Of a stretch of DNA of 47,207 nt, positions 16,484 through 25,425 are shown piece by piece. Both the position numbers and the translations under genes were made by a program. The stretch's first letter is position 1. The number at the start of each line of letters is the position of its first letter. This DNA comes from Solirubrobacterales bacterium (GTDB lineage Bacteria > Actinomycetota > Thermoleophilia > Solirubrobacterales > 70-9). The stretch covers positions 1 through 47,207 of the forward strand of contig DATMZR010000041.1 in assembly GCA_035573435.1 (NCBI GenBank). Reading direction: 5' to 3'. The notes below the pieces were generated by a model. It was not told the DNA's origin and searched no databases. It saw only the letters and a list, made by a program, of their open reading frames with translations.

Positions 16484-18895
16484 TTGCTAGGCGCCTACGC
16501 ATCCGTCACGGTGCTGATCGCCGGCTCGATCGCGGCGGGCCAGGCGATCCTCTCGTTGTGCGGCCGCCGCGAGTTCACGTGGCTCTCGGGGCCCGTTGGC
16601 CTGGCGGCCATCCTGGTCGTGAGCGGGATCGCGATCCGGCTGCCGGGGCACGGGACCGCGGTGGCGATCGCCCTGGCGGCCCTATTCGTCCTCTCAATTG
16701 CGAGCCTCGCAAGGCGAGGGCGAGTGCCGGATGGGGACCCGGCAAACGTCCGCAGCATGGACGCGAGGACGGTGCGATGCAGGGATGCAGAGCGTTTGTC
16801 GGGGGCGCATCCGGCGGTCGCCCTGATCGCGGCTGGGCTCGCGCTCCTCCTTGCCTCGATCCCGTTCATCGTCAACGGGCGGGTGGGGATCCTCGGCGTC
16901 GGGTTGATCAACGACGACATGGCCTCCCACCTGTTGATCGCGGACTGGCTGAACACGCGGGTTGGGCAAACGCCGGGCCTCGTGGAGGGCGGCTACCCGG
17001 TGGGGCCACACGCGCTGGCGGCCGGGCTCAGCGAGGGACTGGGGACTGGACTGATCGAAGCGTTCGCCGGCATCACGCTCGCCATCCCCGTGCTCACCGC
17101 GCTGCTCGCGTTCCAGGCGCTGCGCGACCTGCGACCTCTTGGCCGAATCCTCGTCGCGACGCTGGTGGCGCTTCCGTATCTCGCCGCCGCCTACCTGGCA
17201 CAGGGGGCGTTCAAGGAGCCGATCGAGGCCCTGTTCCTGCTCGGGTTCGCGCTCCTCTTGCCCGGTGCCACCACTGCCCGGCGCGGACTGCCGCTCGCGG
17301 TGATCGCCGCGGGCGCCGTCTACGCCTACAGCTTCCCGGGCCTCTTCTGGCTCCTGGGCGCGGCGGCGATCTACATAGCTGTGCGGCTGATCAGGGGAGC
17401 GCGCCCATGGTCGCTGGGCAGCGGGACCCGCCCGGCAGTGGTCTGGGGGGGAGCTGCGGCGGTGGCCGGGGCGCTCGTGATCCTGATCGCGCCCGACATC
17501 GGAAGGCTCGTCGACTTCACGGACTTCAGGGCCTTCCGCAACTCGACAATCTCGAGCGGGCTCGGCAACCTGCGCCATCAGCTCTCGCCGCTGGAGGCGC
17601 TGGGGATCTGGCCGGCAAGCGACTTCCGGCTCTCGGCGAGCGCCGCCAGCGTGCCCGCGCCCGTCTTCTACCTCGCCGCGCTGGTGGCCGCGGTCGCATT
17701 GGCGGTCGCGTTGCCGCGCTGGCTACGCCGCCACGGCGAGGCGGTGCCCGCCGCGCTGGCCGCGGCGATCGTCATCTACCTCGGGGCGCTCGCCTTTGGA
17801 ACGGTCTACACCAGCGCCAAGGCCCTGGCGATCGCCGCCCCCGTCATTACGCTCATCACCTTCGGCGGCCTGCTGGGCCACGAGCGCGCGGAGAGCACAC
17901 GCTCGCTGCGCTCCTGGCGCCCCGGGCTCGCGCTGGCACTTGCGGCGGGCATCGCGCTGTCCAGCTTCCTGGTCCTGCGCCAGGCTCCCGTCGCCCCCGA
18001 TGATCACGCCGATCAGCTGGCAGAGCTGCGGCCGCTGGTTCAGGGGAGAAAGGTCCTGTTCCTCGGCCGCGACAACTTCATCTCCTACGAACTGCGGGGC
18101 TCGCGGCCGTTCACGGCCGTGCGCAACTACTACGACCCCAACTACGTCCGGCCCAACCTGCGGCTCAAGGACGTGTTCCGGAAGTTCGACTTCGATTCGG
18201 TGGCCGCGGCGAAGCTGGGGCGCTTCCCGTACGTGATCACGACCCGGGCCCCGTACGCCAGCGGACCGCCCCCTGCCTTCGAGCCACTCCGCGCGACCAA
18301 GGACTTCGTGCTCTGGAGGAGGACGGAACCGGTGGGGCAGCGGCGCACCTTGGACGAGGCGGACCGGCCCGGTGCCCCGCTCGATTGCTCGAGCCGGGAT
18401 GGACGGCGCTTGAGGCGAAGCGGCGGCACGTCAACCGTGTTCGCGGCGCCACCTGTGATCGGCGGTGCCTGGTCGCCGAGCTCCACGGTGGAGAGCGGGT
18501 CCGTCGCCTCCTTGTCGTTGAAGCTGTCGCCGGGCCGCTGGTGGGTCTCGATCCAGTACGACTCCACCAGGGCGCTTCAGATCCGCGCGCCGGGGATGGA
18601 TGCGACCGTGCCGGCGAATCTCGATTACCGGGGCTCGGTCCCGTTCTATGCCGCGGGCGACCTCACCGTCCAGCGCCGCGGCCCGATTCAGTTCACGGTC
18701 AGCGTCGAGCGACCGCCCATTGCGGGTCGCCTGCTCGGCGTCCACTCGGTGGCACATCTGGGGACCATCGCCGCCACGGCCGCCGCGGGCGGTCATCCGG
18801 GCGGGCCGATGCCCGGCTTGGGCGAGCAGGCCATCCCGCTCCGCCGCGCCTGCGATCGCTACGTAGACTGGTACCGGCCGCGGGGCGGCGGCTGA
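16484..18895 (+). CDS. large polytopic membrane protein with extracytoplasmic C-terminal domain
   Basis: An 803-residue protein. The first 500 residues hold about a dozen hydrophobic helices, with a soluble loop near 90–110 and the motif NDDMASHLLIADWLN after the fourth helix. Acidic residues in the first outer loop of a multi-helix protein are typical of GT-C glycosyltransferases, so lipid-linked sugar transfer is possible but not established. The last 300 residues look soluble and beta-rich (LSLKLSPGRWWVSIQYDS). The TTG start has TACGAT 8 nt upstream and no Shine-Dalgarno. A single-gene unit between asd and the antiporter. Confidence 0.75.
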   Translation: MLGAYASVTVLIAGSIAAGQAILSLCGRREFTWLSGPVGLAAILVVSGIAIRLPGHGTAVAIALAALFVLSIASLARRGRVPDGDPANVRSMDARTVRCRDAERLSGAHPAVALIAAGLALLLASIPFIVNGRVGILGVGLINDDMASHLLIADWLNTRVGQTPGLVEGGYPVGPHALAAGLSEGLGTGLIEAFAGITLAIPVLTALLAFQALRDLRPLGRILVATLVALPYLAAAYLAQGAFKEPIEALFLLGFALLLPGATTARRGLPLAVIAAGAVYAYSFPGLFWLLGAAAIYIAVRLIRGARPWSLGSGTRPAVVWGGAAAVAGALVILIAPDIGRLVDFTDFRAFRNSTISSGLGNLRHQLSPLEALGIWPASDFRLSASAASVPAPVFYLAALVAAVALAVALPRWLRRHGEAVPAALAAAIVIYLGALAFGTVYTSAKALAIAAPVITLITFGGLLGHERAESTRSLRSWRPGLALALAAGIALSSFLVLRQAPVAPDDHADQLAELRPLVQGRKVLFLGRDNFISYELRGSRPFTAVRNYYDPNYVRPNLRLKDVFRKFDFDSVAAAKLGRFPYVITTRAPYASGPPPAFEPLRATKDFVLWRRTEPVGQRRTLDEADRPGAPLDCSSRDGRRLRRSGGTSTVFAAPPVIGGAWSPSSTVESGSVASLSLKLSPGRWWVSIQYDSTRALQIRAPGMDATVPANLDYRGSVPFYAAGDLTVQRRGPIQFTVSVERPPIAGRLLGVHSVAHLGTIAATAAAGGHPGGPMPGLGEQAIPLRRACDRYVDWYRPRGGG

Positions 18896-18915
18896 AGCGA
18901 ATATAAGCCCACGGG

Positions 18916-20127
18916 ATGGATATCGGGTTCGGCGAGGCGATCCTGCTGTTCGGCGCCCTGTTGACGGTCGCCGCAGCGCTCTCGGGGGTGATGCGGGGAA
19001 CGGTGCTCTCGATCTCCGTGCTGTCGGTGGCGCTCGGAATCGGCCTCGCGGTGACGGATGTGGTCTCGGTCGACGCCGACGATTCGGCGGTGGTCCACCT
19101 CATCGAGCTGGCGCTGATCCTGACCCTGTTCTCGGATGGGCTGTTCGTCGACAGGGAGCTCCTGCGTATCCATTGGGGGCCCGTGACCCGGGCGATCGTG
19201 CTCGCCATGCCGATCACGCTCGGTTTGCTCGCCCTGATGGGCCACGGGCTCTTTCCGGAGCTCACGTGGGCTGAGGCGTTCCTGCTCGCCGCGGTGCTCA
19301 CCCCGACCGACCCGGTCGTAACCTCGACGGTGGTCACGGCTCAGCGCGTTCCCTCGACCGTCCGCCACACGCTGAACCTGGAGTCGGGGCTGAACGACGG
19401 CCTCGCGCTGCCCTTCGTGCTCTTCTTCCTCGTCCTGGCCGAGGCGAGCGGCGACGCGGGCGCCGAGGCCGCAAAGCTCCTCGGCGAGGCCGCCTTCGGC
19501 GCCCTGGTGGGCATTGTTCTCGGCGTCGTCGGCGGGCGCCTTCACCGACACCTGCCCGGAGGCGGGATCACCGCCCGCTACGAAGGGATCTATGCCGTGG
19601 GCTTCGGCCTCGCGGCGTTCGGTCTGGCGGACGTGACGATCGGCAACGGCCTGATCGCCGCCTTCGTCGCCGGAATCGTGATGGGGCTGGCCGAGCACGA
19701 GATCCCGGATGCCTTCGTCGAGTTCGCGGAGAACGTCAGCGCGATCTCGCAGGTGCTCACGTTCTTCGTCTTCGGGGCGCTGATCGTCGCCACCGGCTAC
19801 GACGGGGAGGTCTGGCGCCTCGTCGTGTTCATACTGCTGGCGCTGCTGGTCGCACGGCCGCTCGCCATCCTCATTGCCTTCGTTCGCAGCCGCCTGCCCG
19901 GTCCCCAGAAGGCATTCATCGCCTGGTTCGGGCCCAAGGGGGTGGCCTCGATGCTGTTTGCCCTGTTCGTGCTGCAGTCCGACGTCGGCGCCGCATCGAC
20001 GATCTTCGACACCGCCGCTTTCGTCATCCTCGCCTCGATCGTCGCCCACGGCCTCACCGACACGGTCGGCGCGAGTTGGATCGAGCGGCGGATGGGCGCG
20101 ACGGGCACTTCGGAACAGGTCAAGTAG
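18916..20127 (+). CDS. Na+/H+ antiporter, CPA1 family (NhaP-like)
   Basis: A 403-residue integral membrane protein with about 12 helices. The ion-site region reads LLAAVLTPTDPVVTSTVV, followed by LNLESGLNDGLALPFVL, the TDP and ESGLNDG motifs of CPA1 exchangers. A late WFGPKGVASMLFALFVL helix is also typical. It exchanges cytoplasmic Na+ or K+ for protons for pH and salt homeostasis. The usual long cytoplasmic tail is absent. TATAAG lies 8 nt before the ATG and there is no Shine-Dalgarno, consistent with a leaderless promoter at the end of the preceding gene. Confidence 0.93.
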   Translation: MDIGFGEAILLFGALLTVAAALSGVMRGTVLSISVLSVALGIGLAVTDVVSVDADDSAVVHLIELALILTLFSDGLFVDRELLRIHWGPVTRAIVLAMPITLGLLALMGHGLFPELTWAEAFLLAAVLTPTDPVVTSTVVTAQRVPSTVRHTLNLESGLNDGLALPFVLFFLVLAEASGDAGAEAAKLLGEAAFGALVGIVLGVVGGRLHRHLPGGGITARYEGIYAVGFGLAAFGLADVTIGNGLIAAFVAGIVMGLAEHEIPDAFVEFAENVSAISQVLTFFVFGALIVATGYDGEVWRLVVFILLALLVARPLAILIAFVRSRLPGPQKAFIAWFGPKGVASMLFALFVLQSDVGAASTIFDTAAFVILASIVAHGLTDTVGASWIERRMGATGTSEQVK

Positions 20128-20156
20128 GGAAGTCGTCGCGGCGATCCCGCCACCAC

Positions 20157-20193
20157 TGGCGAGTTTATGGCGGTATGCGCCATAAAAACGCCA
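20157..20193. repeat. two-part hairpin between convergent genes, copy 1
   Basis: TTTATGGCG (20164–20172), loop GTATG and CGCCATAAA (20178–20186) form a perfect 9-bp stem, extended by TGGCG/CGCCA at the outside. A second copy lies at 41618–41654, where the central A–T pair is replaced by G–C on both arms (TTTGTGGCG/CGCCACAAA). Both copies sit between convergent genes, and each strand gives an A/T-flanked stem. A bidirectional terminator or a REP-like element is likely. Confidence 0.75.
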
Positions 20194-20200
20194 ACCGCGG

Positions 20201-20368
20201 TTAGCCCAAGTCCGCGGTGAGCTGGTCCACCACCGCCCGCGCCGTCTCCTCGTCGGCGCCGGTGTGGGTGATGTAGAGGCCGACTGCCTCCTCGAGGTGC
20301 CCAAGCATGACCGCCTGCTCGACCTCGGGAGGGGGCGGCGGGGTTTCGGGTGTCTGGCTGGACTCCAT
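20201..20368 (-). CDS. small protein encoded after the HdrB-like subunit
   Basis: A 55-residue reading frame starting 4 nt after the stop of the CCG-domain gene. It has a Pro-rich start (MESSQTPETPPPPPEVEQ) and a well-formed helical end with LGHLEEAVGLYITHTGADEE and ARAVVDQLTADLG. The helical part has sensible third-position GC bias. It does not match a family I recognise. Its position suggests co-transcription with the succinate dehydrogenase cluster. No strong Shine-Dalgarno is visible; coupling to the preceding stop is likely. Confidence 0.5.
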   Translation of the reverse strand: MESSQTPETPPPPPEVEQAVMLGHLEEAVGLYITHTGADEETARAVVDQLTADLG

Positions 20369-20372
20369 CGGG

Positions 20373-21281
20373 TCAGGCGGGGACGGCTTCGGTGAGGCGA
20401 CCCTCCACCCACTCGGTGGAGGCGATGTGCTTGCGCATCCCGAGTTCCTTCGGCTCATACCCGAGCGCGAGCCCGACCAGTTGGGGCAGATGCAGGATTG
20501 CGAGCCCGAGCTCACGCCCGGTGACCTTCGCCGCCTCCGGCTGCTGCATGTCCAGGTTCAGGTGGCAGAGCGGGCAGGGAGTCACCAGGCAGTCCGCCCC
20601 GGCGTCCAGGGCATCGCCGACGTGGGTGCCCGCCTGGCGCAGGGAGGTGTCGCGGTTCATGGTGATGACGGGGAAGCCGCAGCACTTCCGGGCCCCGTCG
20701 TACTCGACCGCCTCGCCGCCGAGCGCCTCGATCACCTGCTCGAGATAGAGGTCGCGCTCCGGGTGCTCTTCGTAGCCGATTCGGCTCCTGGGGCGGATCA
20801 CGTAGCAGCCGTAGAACGGCCCCACCCGCAGGCCGGCGAGCGGCCGGGTCACCTTGGTCTTCAGCTCATCCAGCCCGTAGTCCTCGACCAGCACCCAGAG
20901 GAAGTTCTTGTTCTCGAACCCCGCCTTGTCCTTCGCGTACTCGAGCCCCTCATCGGCGAGCGCCTCGTTGATGTGGGCGCGGTAGGCGGAGTCGGCGTCG
21001 AGGCGTTGCTGGCACTCGGACTGGGCGCCCTGGCAGGTGGAGCAGATGTTCATCATCGAGAGGCCCGTGCTCTGCGCGAGGGCGAAGGTCCGCGCGTTGA
21101 GGGTGTCGGCGAGCTCCTGGTTGTGCTCGGCGATCACTCCGGCCCCGCAGCAGTTGGCGCGGTCCAGGGTCACCAGCTCGATCCCGAGCCGGTCGGCGAC
21201 CAGCGCCATGGAGCCGTGCAGCTCGGGCGTGAAGCCGCGGGACACGCAGCCGGGCCAGTAGGCGAGCTGGAGGTCGGTCAC
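20373..21281 (-). CDS. CCG-domain (HdrB/SdhE-like) succinate dehydrogenase subunit
   Basis: A 302-residue protein with two CCG domains, as in heterodisulfide reductase HdrB and the SdhE subunit of non-classical succinate:quinone reductases. Domain 1 has C12, CC at 44–45, C80 and C83; domain 2 has C159, CC at 200–201, C236 and C239 (CPLC). These cysteines normally hold an unusual iron–sulfur cluster. The GTG start overlaps the sdhB stop by 4 nt (GTGA), which places it firmly in the sdh operon. It probably replaces the cytochrome b subunits as the membrane or quinone module. The SdhE here is not the small E. coli flavinylation factor of the same name. Confidence 0.88.
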   Translation of the reverse strand: MTDLQLAYWPGCVSRGFTPELHGSMALVADRLGIELVTLDRANCCGAGVIAEHNQELADTLNARTFALAQSTGLSMMNICSTCQGAQSECQQRLDADSAYRAHINEALADEGLEYAKDKAGFENKNFLWVLVEDYGLDELKTKVTRPLAGLRVGPFYGCYVIRPRSRIGYEEHPERDLYLEQVIEALGGEAVEYDGARKCCGFPVITMNRDTSLRQAGTHVGDALDAGADCLVTPCPLCHLNLDMQQPEAAKVTGRELGLAILHLPQLVGLALGYEPKELGMRKHIASTEWVEGRLTEAVPA

Positions 21282-22471
21282 CGGTCTTCCACCTCGTCGG
21301 GCTCGGGCTCGATCGCCGCCTCGGGCGTCGGCGACTCGTCGGGCTCGGGCTCCAGCTCCTCCTCGCCCGTGACGTAGAGGTTGAGCTCGGTCCGGTGCTC
21401 CTCGGCGTGGGCGTAGAGGCGCTTGACGTGGTCCTGCGCGCCGTCCGGGAGCTTTTCGTGGACGCCGGGGATCAGCTTCGGCAGCGAGCGCATCTTGCCG
21501 GTCCGCAGCCCCCGGATCGCCGTCGGGATCGAGCCGACTAGGCCCTTGATGGCGCTCGCGTGAGGAATCAGCTTGCCCTTCACTCCCTGCGCGTAGGACT
21601 CCTGGAGCAGCAGGGACTCGTCCAGCGTTCCCTTCTTCTGGATGATCTTCGTGAAGGCCGTCTCGTGACGGCGGCCGTTGTTGACGTCGTTGATCTCGTG
21701 GTCGTGGGTGGCGCGTCGCCGCAGCCGCATGATCTGGTCCATCGGGGCGACGTCCTTTGGGCAGGCGTCCACGCACGAGAAACAGTGGGTGCAGTCGTAG
21801 ATGCCTTGCGGGTCCTGCGCCAGGTCGTATAGCCGCTCCCTGGTCTGCGAATCGCGCGGGTCGCCGACGAAGCGATACGCCTTGGCCAGTGCCGCGGGAC
21901 CGATGAACCCCGGATCGGCCTCCAGCGAGAGACAGGACGAGACGCAGGCGCCACACTGGATGCAGGCCATCGCCTGGGTGATGTCGATCATCGACCCAGG
22001 CGGGACCACGTATTCGCGCTCGGGCGGCTCGCCCTCGGGCAGGAGCCACGGGGTGACGCGGCGGATCTTCGCCCAGTGCGTGGACTCCATGTCCGTGACC
22101 AGGTCCTTGATCACCGGCATGTTCGCCATGGGCTCCACCAGGATCGGGCGCGCCGCCTCCGCCGCTTCGCGTCCGGGGGCGGCACGGTCGCTGCCAGGAC
22201 CGTTGCGGCGATTCGCGCGCTCGTGGGCGTCGCTGAGCCGGGTCTTGCAGCCGAGCGTCGACTGCCCGTTCACCTTCATCCCGCACGAGCCGCAGATCGC
22301 CGCCCGGCACGAGCAGCGGACGACCAGCGTTCCGTCGGTGCGGTCGCGGACCTGGAGCAGCCCGTCGAGCACCGAGAGGTCGGGGTCGAGGTCAACCTTG
22401 AACTCCTGCCAGTACGGCCCCTCGCCCGTCTCCGGCTGGTATCTCCGAACTTTCAGCGTGTACTCAGGCAT
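21278..22471 (-). CDS. sdhB: succinate dehydrogenase/fumarate reductase iron–sulfur subunit
   Basis: A 397-residue electron-transfer subunit. The 2Fe–2S ferredoxin domain has C55, C60, C63 and C75 (plus an extra C53). The alpha-helical part has C170-IQ-C173-GA-C176 with C180, and C227, C230, C233 and C237, for the 4Fe–4S and 3Fe–4S type clusters. It is much longer than E. coli SdhB (about 240). There is an insertion after the first cluster (about 80–110) and a C-terminal extension of over 150 residues ending in acidic EPEPDE repeats. It passes electrons from SdhA, probably to the CCG-domain subunit encoded next. Confidence 0.93.
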   Translation of the reverse strand: MPEYTLKVRRYQPETGEGPYWQEFKVDLDPDLSVLDGLLQVRDRTDGTLVVRCSCRAAICGSCGMKVNGQSTLGCKTRLSDAHERANRRNGPGSDRAAPGREAAEAARPILVEPMANMPVIKDLVTDMESTHWAKIRRVTPWLLPEGEPPEREYVVPPGSMIDITQAMACIQCGACVSSCLSLEADPGFIGPAALAKAYRFVGDPRDSQTRERLYDLAQDPQGIYDCTHCFSCVDACPKDVAPMDQIMRLRRRATHDHEINDVNNGRRHETAFTKIIQKKGTLDESLLLQESYAQGVKGKLIPHASAIKGLVGSIPTAIRGLRTGKMRSLPKLIPGVHEKLPDGAQDHVKRLYAHAEEHRTELNLYVTGEEELEPEPDESPTPEAAIEPEPDEVEDR

Positions 22472-22489
22472 GAGGCCTCCGGACCCACA

Positions 22490-24178
22490 CTAGTACGTCC
22501 TCTCGGCAGGCTGCCACTGCGTGATCGTGACCGGCGAGTAGCTGATCTCCGGCTCATCCGTGTCACGGGTGACGTCGATGTGCTTCAGCCACTCTTCGTC
22601 GTTGCGCTCGGGAAAGTCGGTCCGGTACTGCGCCCCGCGGCTCTCGGTTCGGTGGAGGGCCGCCAGACAGGTGCATTCCGCACAGTCCAGCATGAAGCCG
22701 AGCTCGATCGCGCCGAGCACATCCTGGTTGAAGACGGTGCCGCGGTCGTCGATGTACACGCTTGCGGCCTCCTCCTGGAGGCGCTTCACGGTCTCCAGTG
22801 CCTGCTGGATGCCGTCCCCGCTGCGAAATACGGCGACTTGGGCGTCCATGGTCTCGCCCAACTCGTTGCGGACCTCCGAGACGCGGCGGCCGTTGCCCGG
22901 CTCGTGGGCGATGAGCTCCGAGACCTGGCGCTCCGCATCGGCGAGCGCCGCCTGGGACGGACGGCCGAGCTCGAGCTGCTTGGCGCGGGCCGCGGCGTGC
23001 TGGCCGGCGCGGCGGCCGAAGATCAGCGTGTCGAGGAGGGAGTTGGCGCCCAGCCGGTTGCCGCCGTGCACCGAGACGCAGGCGACCTCGCCCGCCGCGT
23101 AGAGGCCGGGGATCGACGTGGCCCCGTCCGTGTCGGTCTTCACGCCGCCCATCGTGTAGTGGTTGCCCGGCTTGATGTGGATCGGCTCCTGGGTGATGTC
23201 GACCCCGGCGAAGTCTCGCCCCACCAGCACGATCTCCCGCAGCGCCTCGTGGATGCGCTTGCGGGGGACGACCGTGATGTCGAGCGCCACCGTGCCGTCG
23301 GGGAAGCCGCGCCCCTCGTTGATCTCCGTCTGCTCGGCTCGCGAGACGACGTCACGGGAGGCGAGCTCCATCTTGTTCGGGGCGTAGGTCTCCATGAAGC
23401 GCTCGCCCTTCGCGTTGAGCAGGTGAGCGCCCTCGCCGCGGGCCCCCTCCGTGATCAGAAAGCCCTTCTTCGCCAGCGTCGTCGGGTGGTACTGGATCAT
23501 CTCCATGTCCATCAGCGGCGCGCCGGCCCGGTACGCCATCGCGATCCCGTCGCCCGTGCAGATCAGGGCGTTCGTGGTCGGATGCCAGACCTGCCCGTTC
23601 CCGCCGGTGGCCAGGATCACGTTCTCCGCCTCGAAGAGCTCCATCGATCCGTCGGCCACGTTCCGGAGCACCGCGCCCACGCAGTTGCCGTCGTCGTCGA
23701 GCACGAGGTCGGTGGTGAAGTACTCCTCGTAGCGGGAGATCAGCTCCGCGTGCTTCATCAGCTGCTCGTAGAGCACGTGCATGATCGCCTGGCCTGTGAT
23801 GTCGGCCACGTAGTAGGTGCGCGCCTGCGAGGCGCCGCCGAAGGCGCGAGTGCCGAGCCTGCCCTCCTCGTTGCGATGGAAGGTGACTCCCAGGTGCTCG
23901 AGGTGGAGGATCTCCTCCGGCGCCTCGCGGCACATGATCTCGATCGCATCCTGGTCGCCGAGGTAGTCGGACCCCTTGACCGTGTCGAAGGCGTGGGACT
24001 CCCAGCTGTCGCCCTCCTGGAGCGCGGCGTTGATCCCGCCCTGGGCCGCGTTCGAATGCGAGCGCACGGGGTGGACCTTGGAGACGATGCCGACGGAGAC
24101 GCCCTCCTCGGCCGCTGCGAGCGCCGCCCGCTGCCCGGCGAGGCCCGCTCCGATCACCAGTACATCGTGCTTGGGCAC
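22490..24178 (-). CDS. sdhA: succinate dehydrogenase/fumarate reductase flavoprotein subunit
   Basis: A 562-residue FAD enzyme that oxidises succinate to fumarate. It has the dinucleotide fold [30 protein letters not shown] with H41 where FAD is covalently attached in the family, the active-site HPTT and [11 protein letters not shown] segments, and the [13 protein letters not shown] block. The start is GTG at 24178; TAGGAT lies 9 nt upstream and there is no Shine-Dalgarno, so the operon is probably led by a leaderless transcript. Order sdhA–sdhB–CCG subunit–small protein, with gaps of 18 nt, –4 nt and 4 nt. Confidence 0.96.
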   Translation of the reverse strand: MPKHDVLVIGAGLAGQRAALAAAEEGVSVGIVSKVHPVRSHSNAAQGGINAALQEGDSWESHAFDTVKGSDYLGDQDAIEIMCREAPEEILHLEHLGVTFHRNEEGRLGTRAFGGASQARTYYVADITGQAIMHVLYEQLMKHAELISRYEEYFTTDLVLDDDGNCVGAVLRNVADGSMELFEAENVILATGGNGQVWHPTTNALICTGDGIAMAYRAGAPLMDMEMIQYHPTTLAKKGFLITEGARGEGAHLLNAKGERFMETYAPNKMELASRDVVSRAEQTEINEGRGFPDGTVALDITVVPRKRIHEALREIVLVGRDFAGVDITQEPIHIKPGNHYTMGGVKTDTDGATSIPGLYAAGEVACVSVHGGNRLGANSLLDTLIFGRRAGQHAAARAKQLELGRPSQAALADAERQVSELIAHEPGNGRRVSEVRNELGETMDAQVAVFRSGDGIQQALETVKRLQEEAASVYIDDRGTVFNQDVLGAIELGFMLDCAECTCLAALHRTESRGAQYRTDFPERNDEEWLKHIDVTRDTDEPEISYSPVTITQWQPAERTY

Positions 24179-24207
24179 CGGGCGCTGATCCTATAGCGAG
24201 GGGCGAG

Positions 24208-25386
24208 TCAGCCGGCCCCGCCGACCGCGTTGCGGAGCGCCCGGCCCACCTGGTCCGCCGTGATCACGCCGCGCAGGCGGCCGTCGGCGTCGACCGCCAT
24301 CACGGCCCCCAGCCGCCGGAGGGCGTCGTTGCCGAGCAGCGACTCGAGGGGCTCGTCGTCGCGGACCTTCAGGGTGCCGGTCGAGTCCGCCTCGAAGACG
24401 TCGCGCACCGCCGAGGAGGCGCGGCTCACCTCGGGGACCGCGTCGGCGGCGCCACGCTCGATCAGGCCGCGAAAGCGCTGTGCAGCATCAACGACCGGGA
24501 ACCAGGGCCAGCGATACCGCAGGAAGTATTCGTCGAGGGCGCGCTCGACGCTGGCGTCTTCAGGGATCGCGACCGGATCCCTGTCCATGACATCCGCAAC
24601 CCTGATGCCCTCGATCCGACTTGCGAACTCCGTCTGCATGACCGCGCCGCGGGCCGATTGGCCGAGGATGAAGCCGACCAACCCCAGCCAGATCCCACCG
24701 ATCAGGTCTCCCTGGAACAGGACCAGCCAGATGCCGACGCCGATGAACACGTAGGAGAAACCCTGCCCAAGGCGGGCGGCGGCGCGCGTGGCCCGGTTGC
24801 GATCGCCGGTCACCCGCCAGGCGATCGCCCGCGCGATCCGCCCGCCGTCCAGCGGAAAGGCCGGGATCAGATTGAAGGCAAGCACCAGGAGATTGATGCT
24901 CGCCAGCCACGCGATCAGCGCCAGGATTCCGGACGTGTCGGCCCCTTCCTCGACCCGCATCGCCTTCCAGAATTCGTCCGAGCCGCCGGCGGCGATCCCG
25001 ATTCCGAAGCAGGCGAGCGCGATCGCCAGGGTCACGACGGGGCCGCCGATCGCCACCTTGAACTCGGTGCCCGGTGAGTCGGAGTCCCGCGTCATCCGCG
25101 CGACGCCGCCGAACATCCACAGCGTGATGTCGGAGATGCCGATCCCGCGACGAAGGGCGACGAAGGCGTGACCCAGCTCGTGCAGCAGGATCGAGCCGAA
25201 GAAGGCGAGTGCGCTGGCCAGCGCCAGGAGGTAGGGGACGGCATCGCTGTCCGACGCGTCGAGCACGGAGCGGTAGAAGCTCGACAACCACAGGATGATC
25301 AGGAAGAGGACGAAGAACCAGGAGTAGTCCACTCCGATCCGGATTCCACGCACCTCGAAGAGGGTCAGGGCGCCGCGTGCGGGCAT
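24208..25386 (-). CDS. site-2 protease family zinc metalloprotease with CBS domains (M50)
   Basis: A 392-residue membrane protease. The zinc motif HELGH is at 69–73 in a hydrophobic helix, and the second motif NLIPAFPLDGGR (172–183) supplies D180. About six membrane helices are followed by two CBS domains (VADVMDRDPVAIPEDASVER and VRDDEPLESLLG). M50 proteases of this type cut substrates within the membrane; CBS domains usually bind adenine nucleotides and regulate activity. The substrate is unknown. TAAGAT lies 6 nt before the ATG. Confidence 0.93.
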   Translation of the reverse strand: MPARGALTLFEVRGIRIGVDYSWFFVLFLIILWLSSFYRSVLDASDSDAVPYLLALASALAFFGSILLHELGHAFVALRRGIGISDITLWMFGGVARMTRDSDSPGTEFKVAIGGPVVTLAIALACFGIGIAAGGSDEFWKAMRVEEGADTSGILALIAWLASINLLVLAFNLIPAFPLDGGRIARAIAWRVTGDRNRATRAAARLGQGFSYVFIGVGIWLVLFQGDLIGGIWLGLVGFILGQSARGAVMQTEFASRIEGIRVADVMDRDPVAIPEDASVERALDEYFLRYRWPWFPVVDAAQRFRGLIERGAADAVPEVSRASSAVRDVFEADSTGTLKVRDDEPLESLLGNDALRRLGAVMAVDADGRLRGVITADQVGRALRNAVGGAG

Positions 25387-25425
25387 GGGTCCATCTTATG
25401 TAGGAGCCGGTAGGTTTCGCCGCCG
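25387..25425. promoter_or_regulatory. 39-bp divergent promoter region
   Basis: The site-2 protease (minus) and the M28 peptidase (plus) start 39 bp apart. On the minus strand TAAGAT (complement of 25393–25398) is 6 nt before the protease ATG. On the plus strand TAGGTT (25411–25416) is 9 nt before the peptidase ATG. Neither has a Shine-Dalgarno or a good –35 box. Both transcripts would begin at or near the start codon. Confidence 0.5.
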
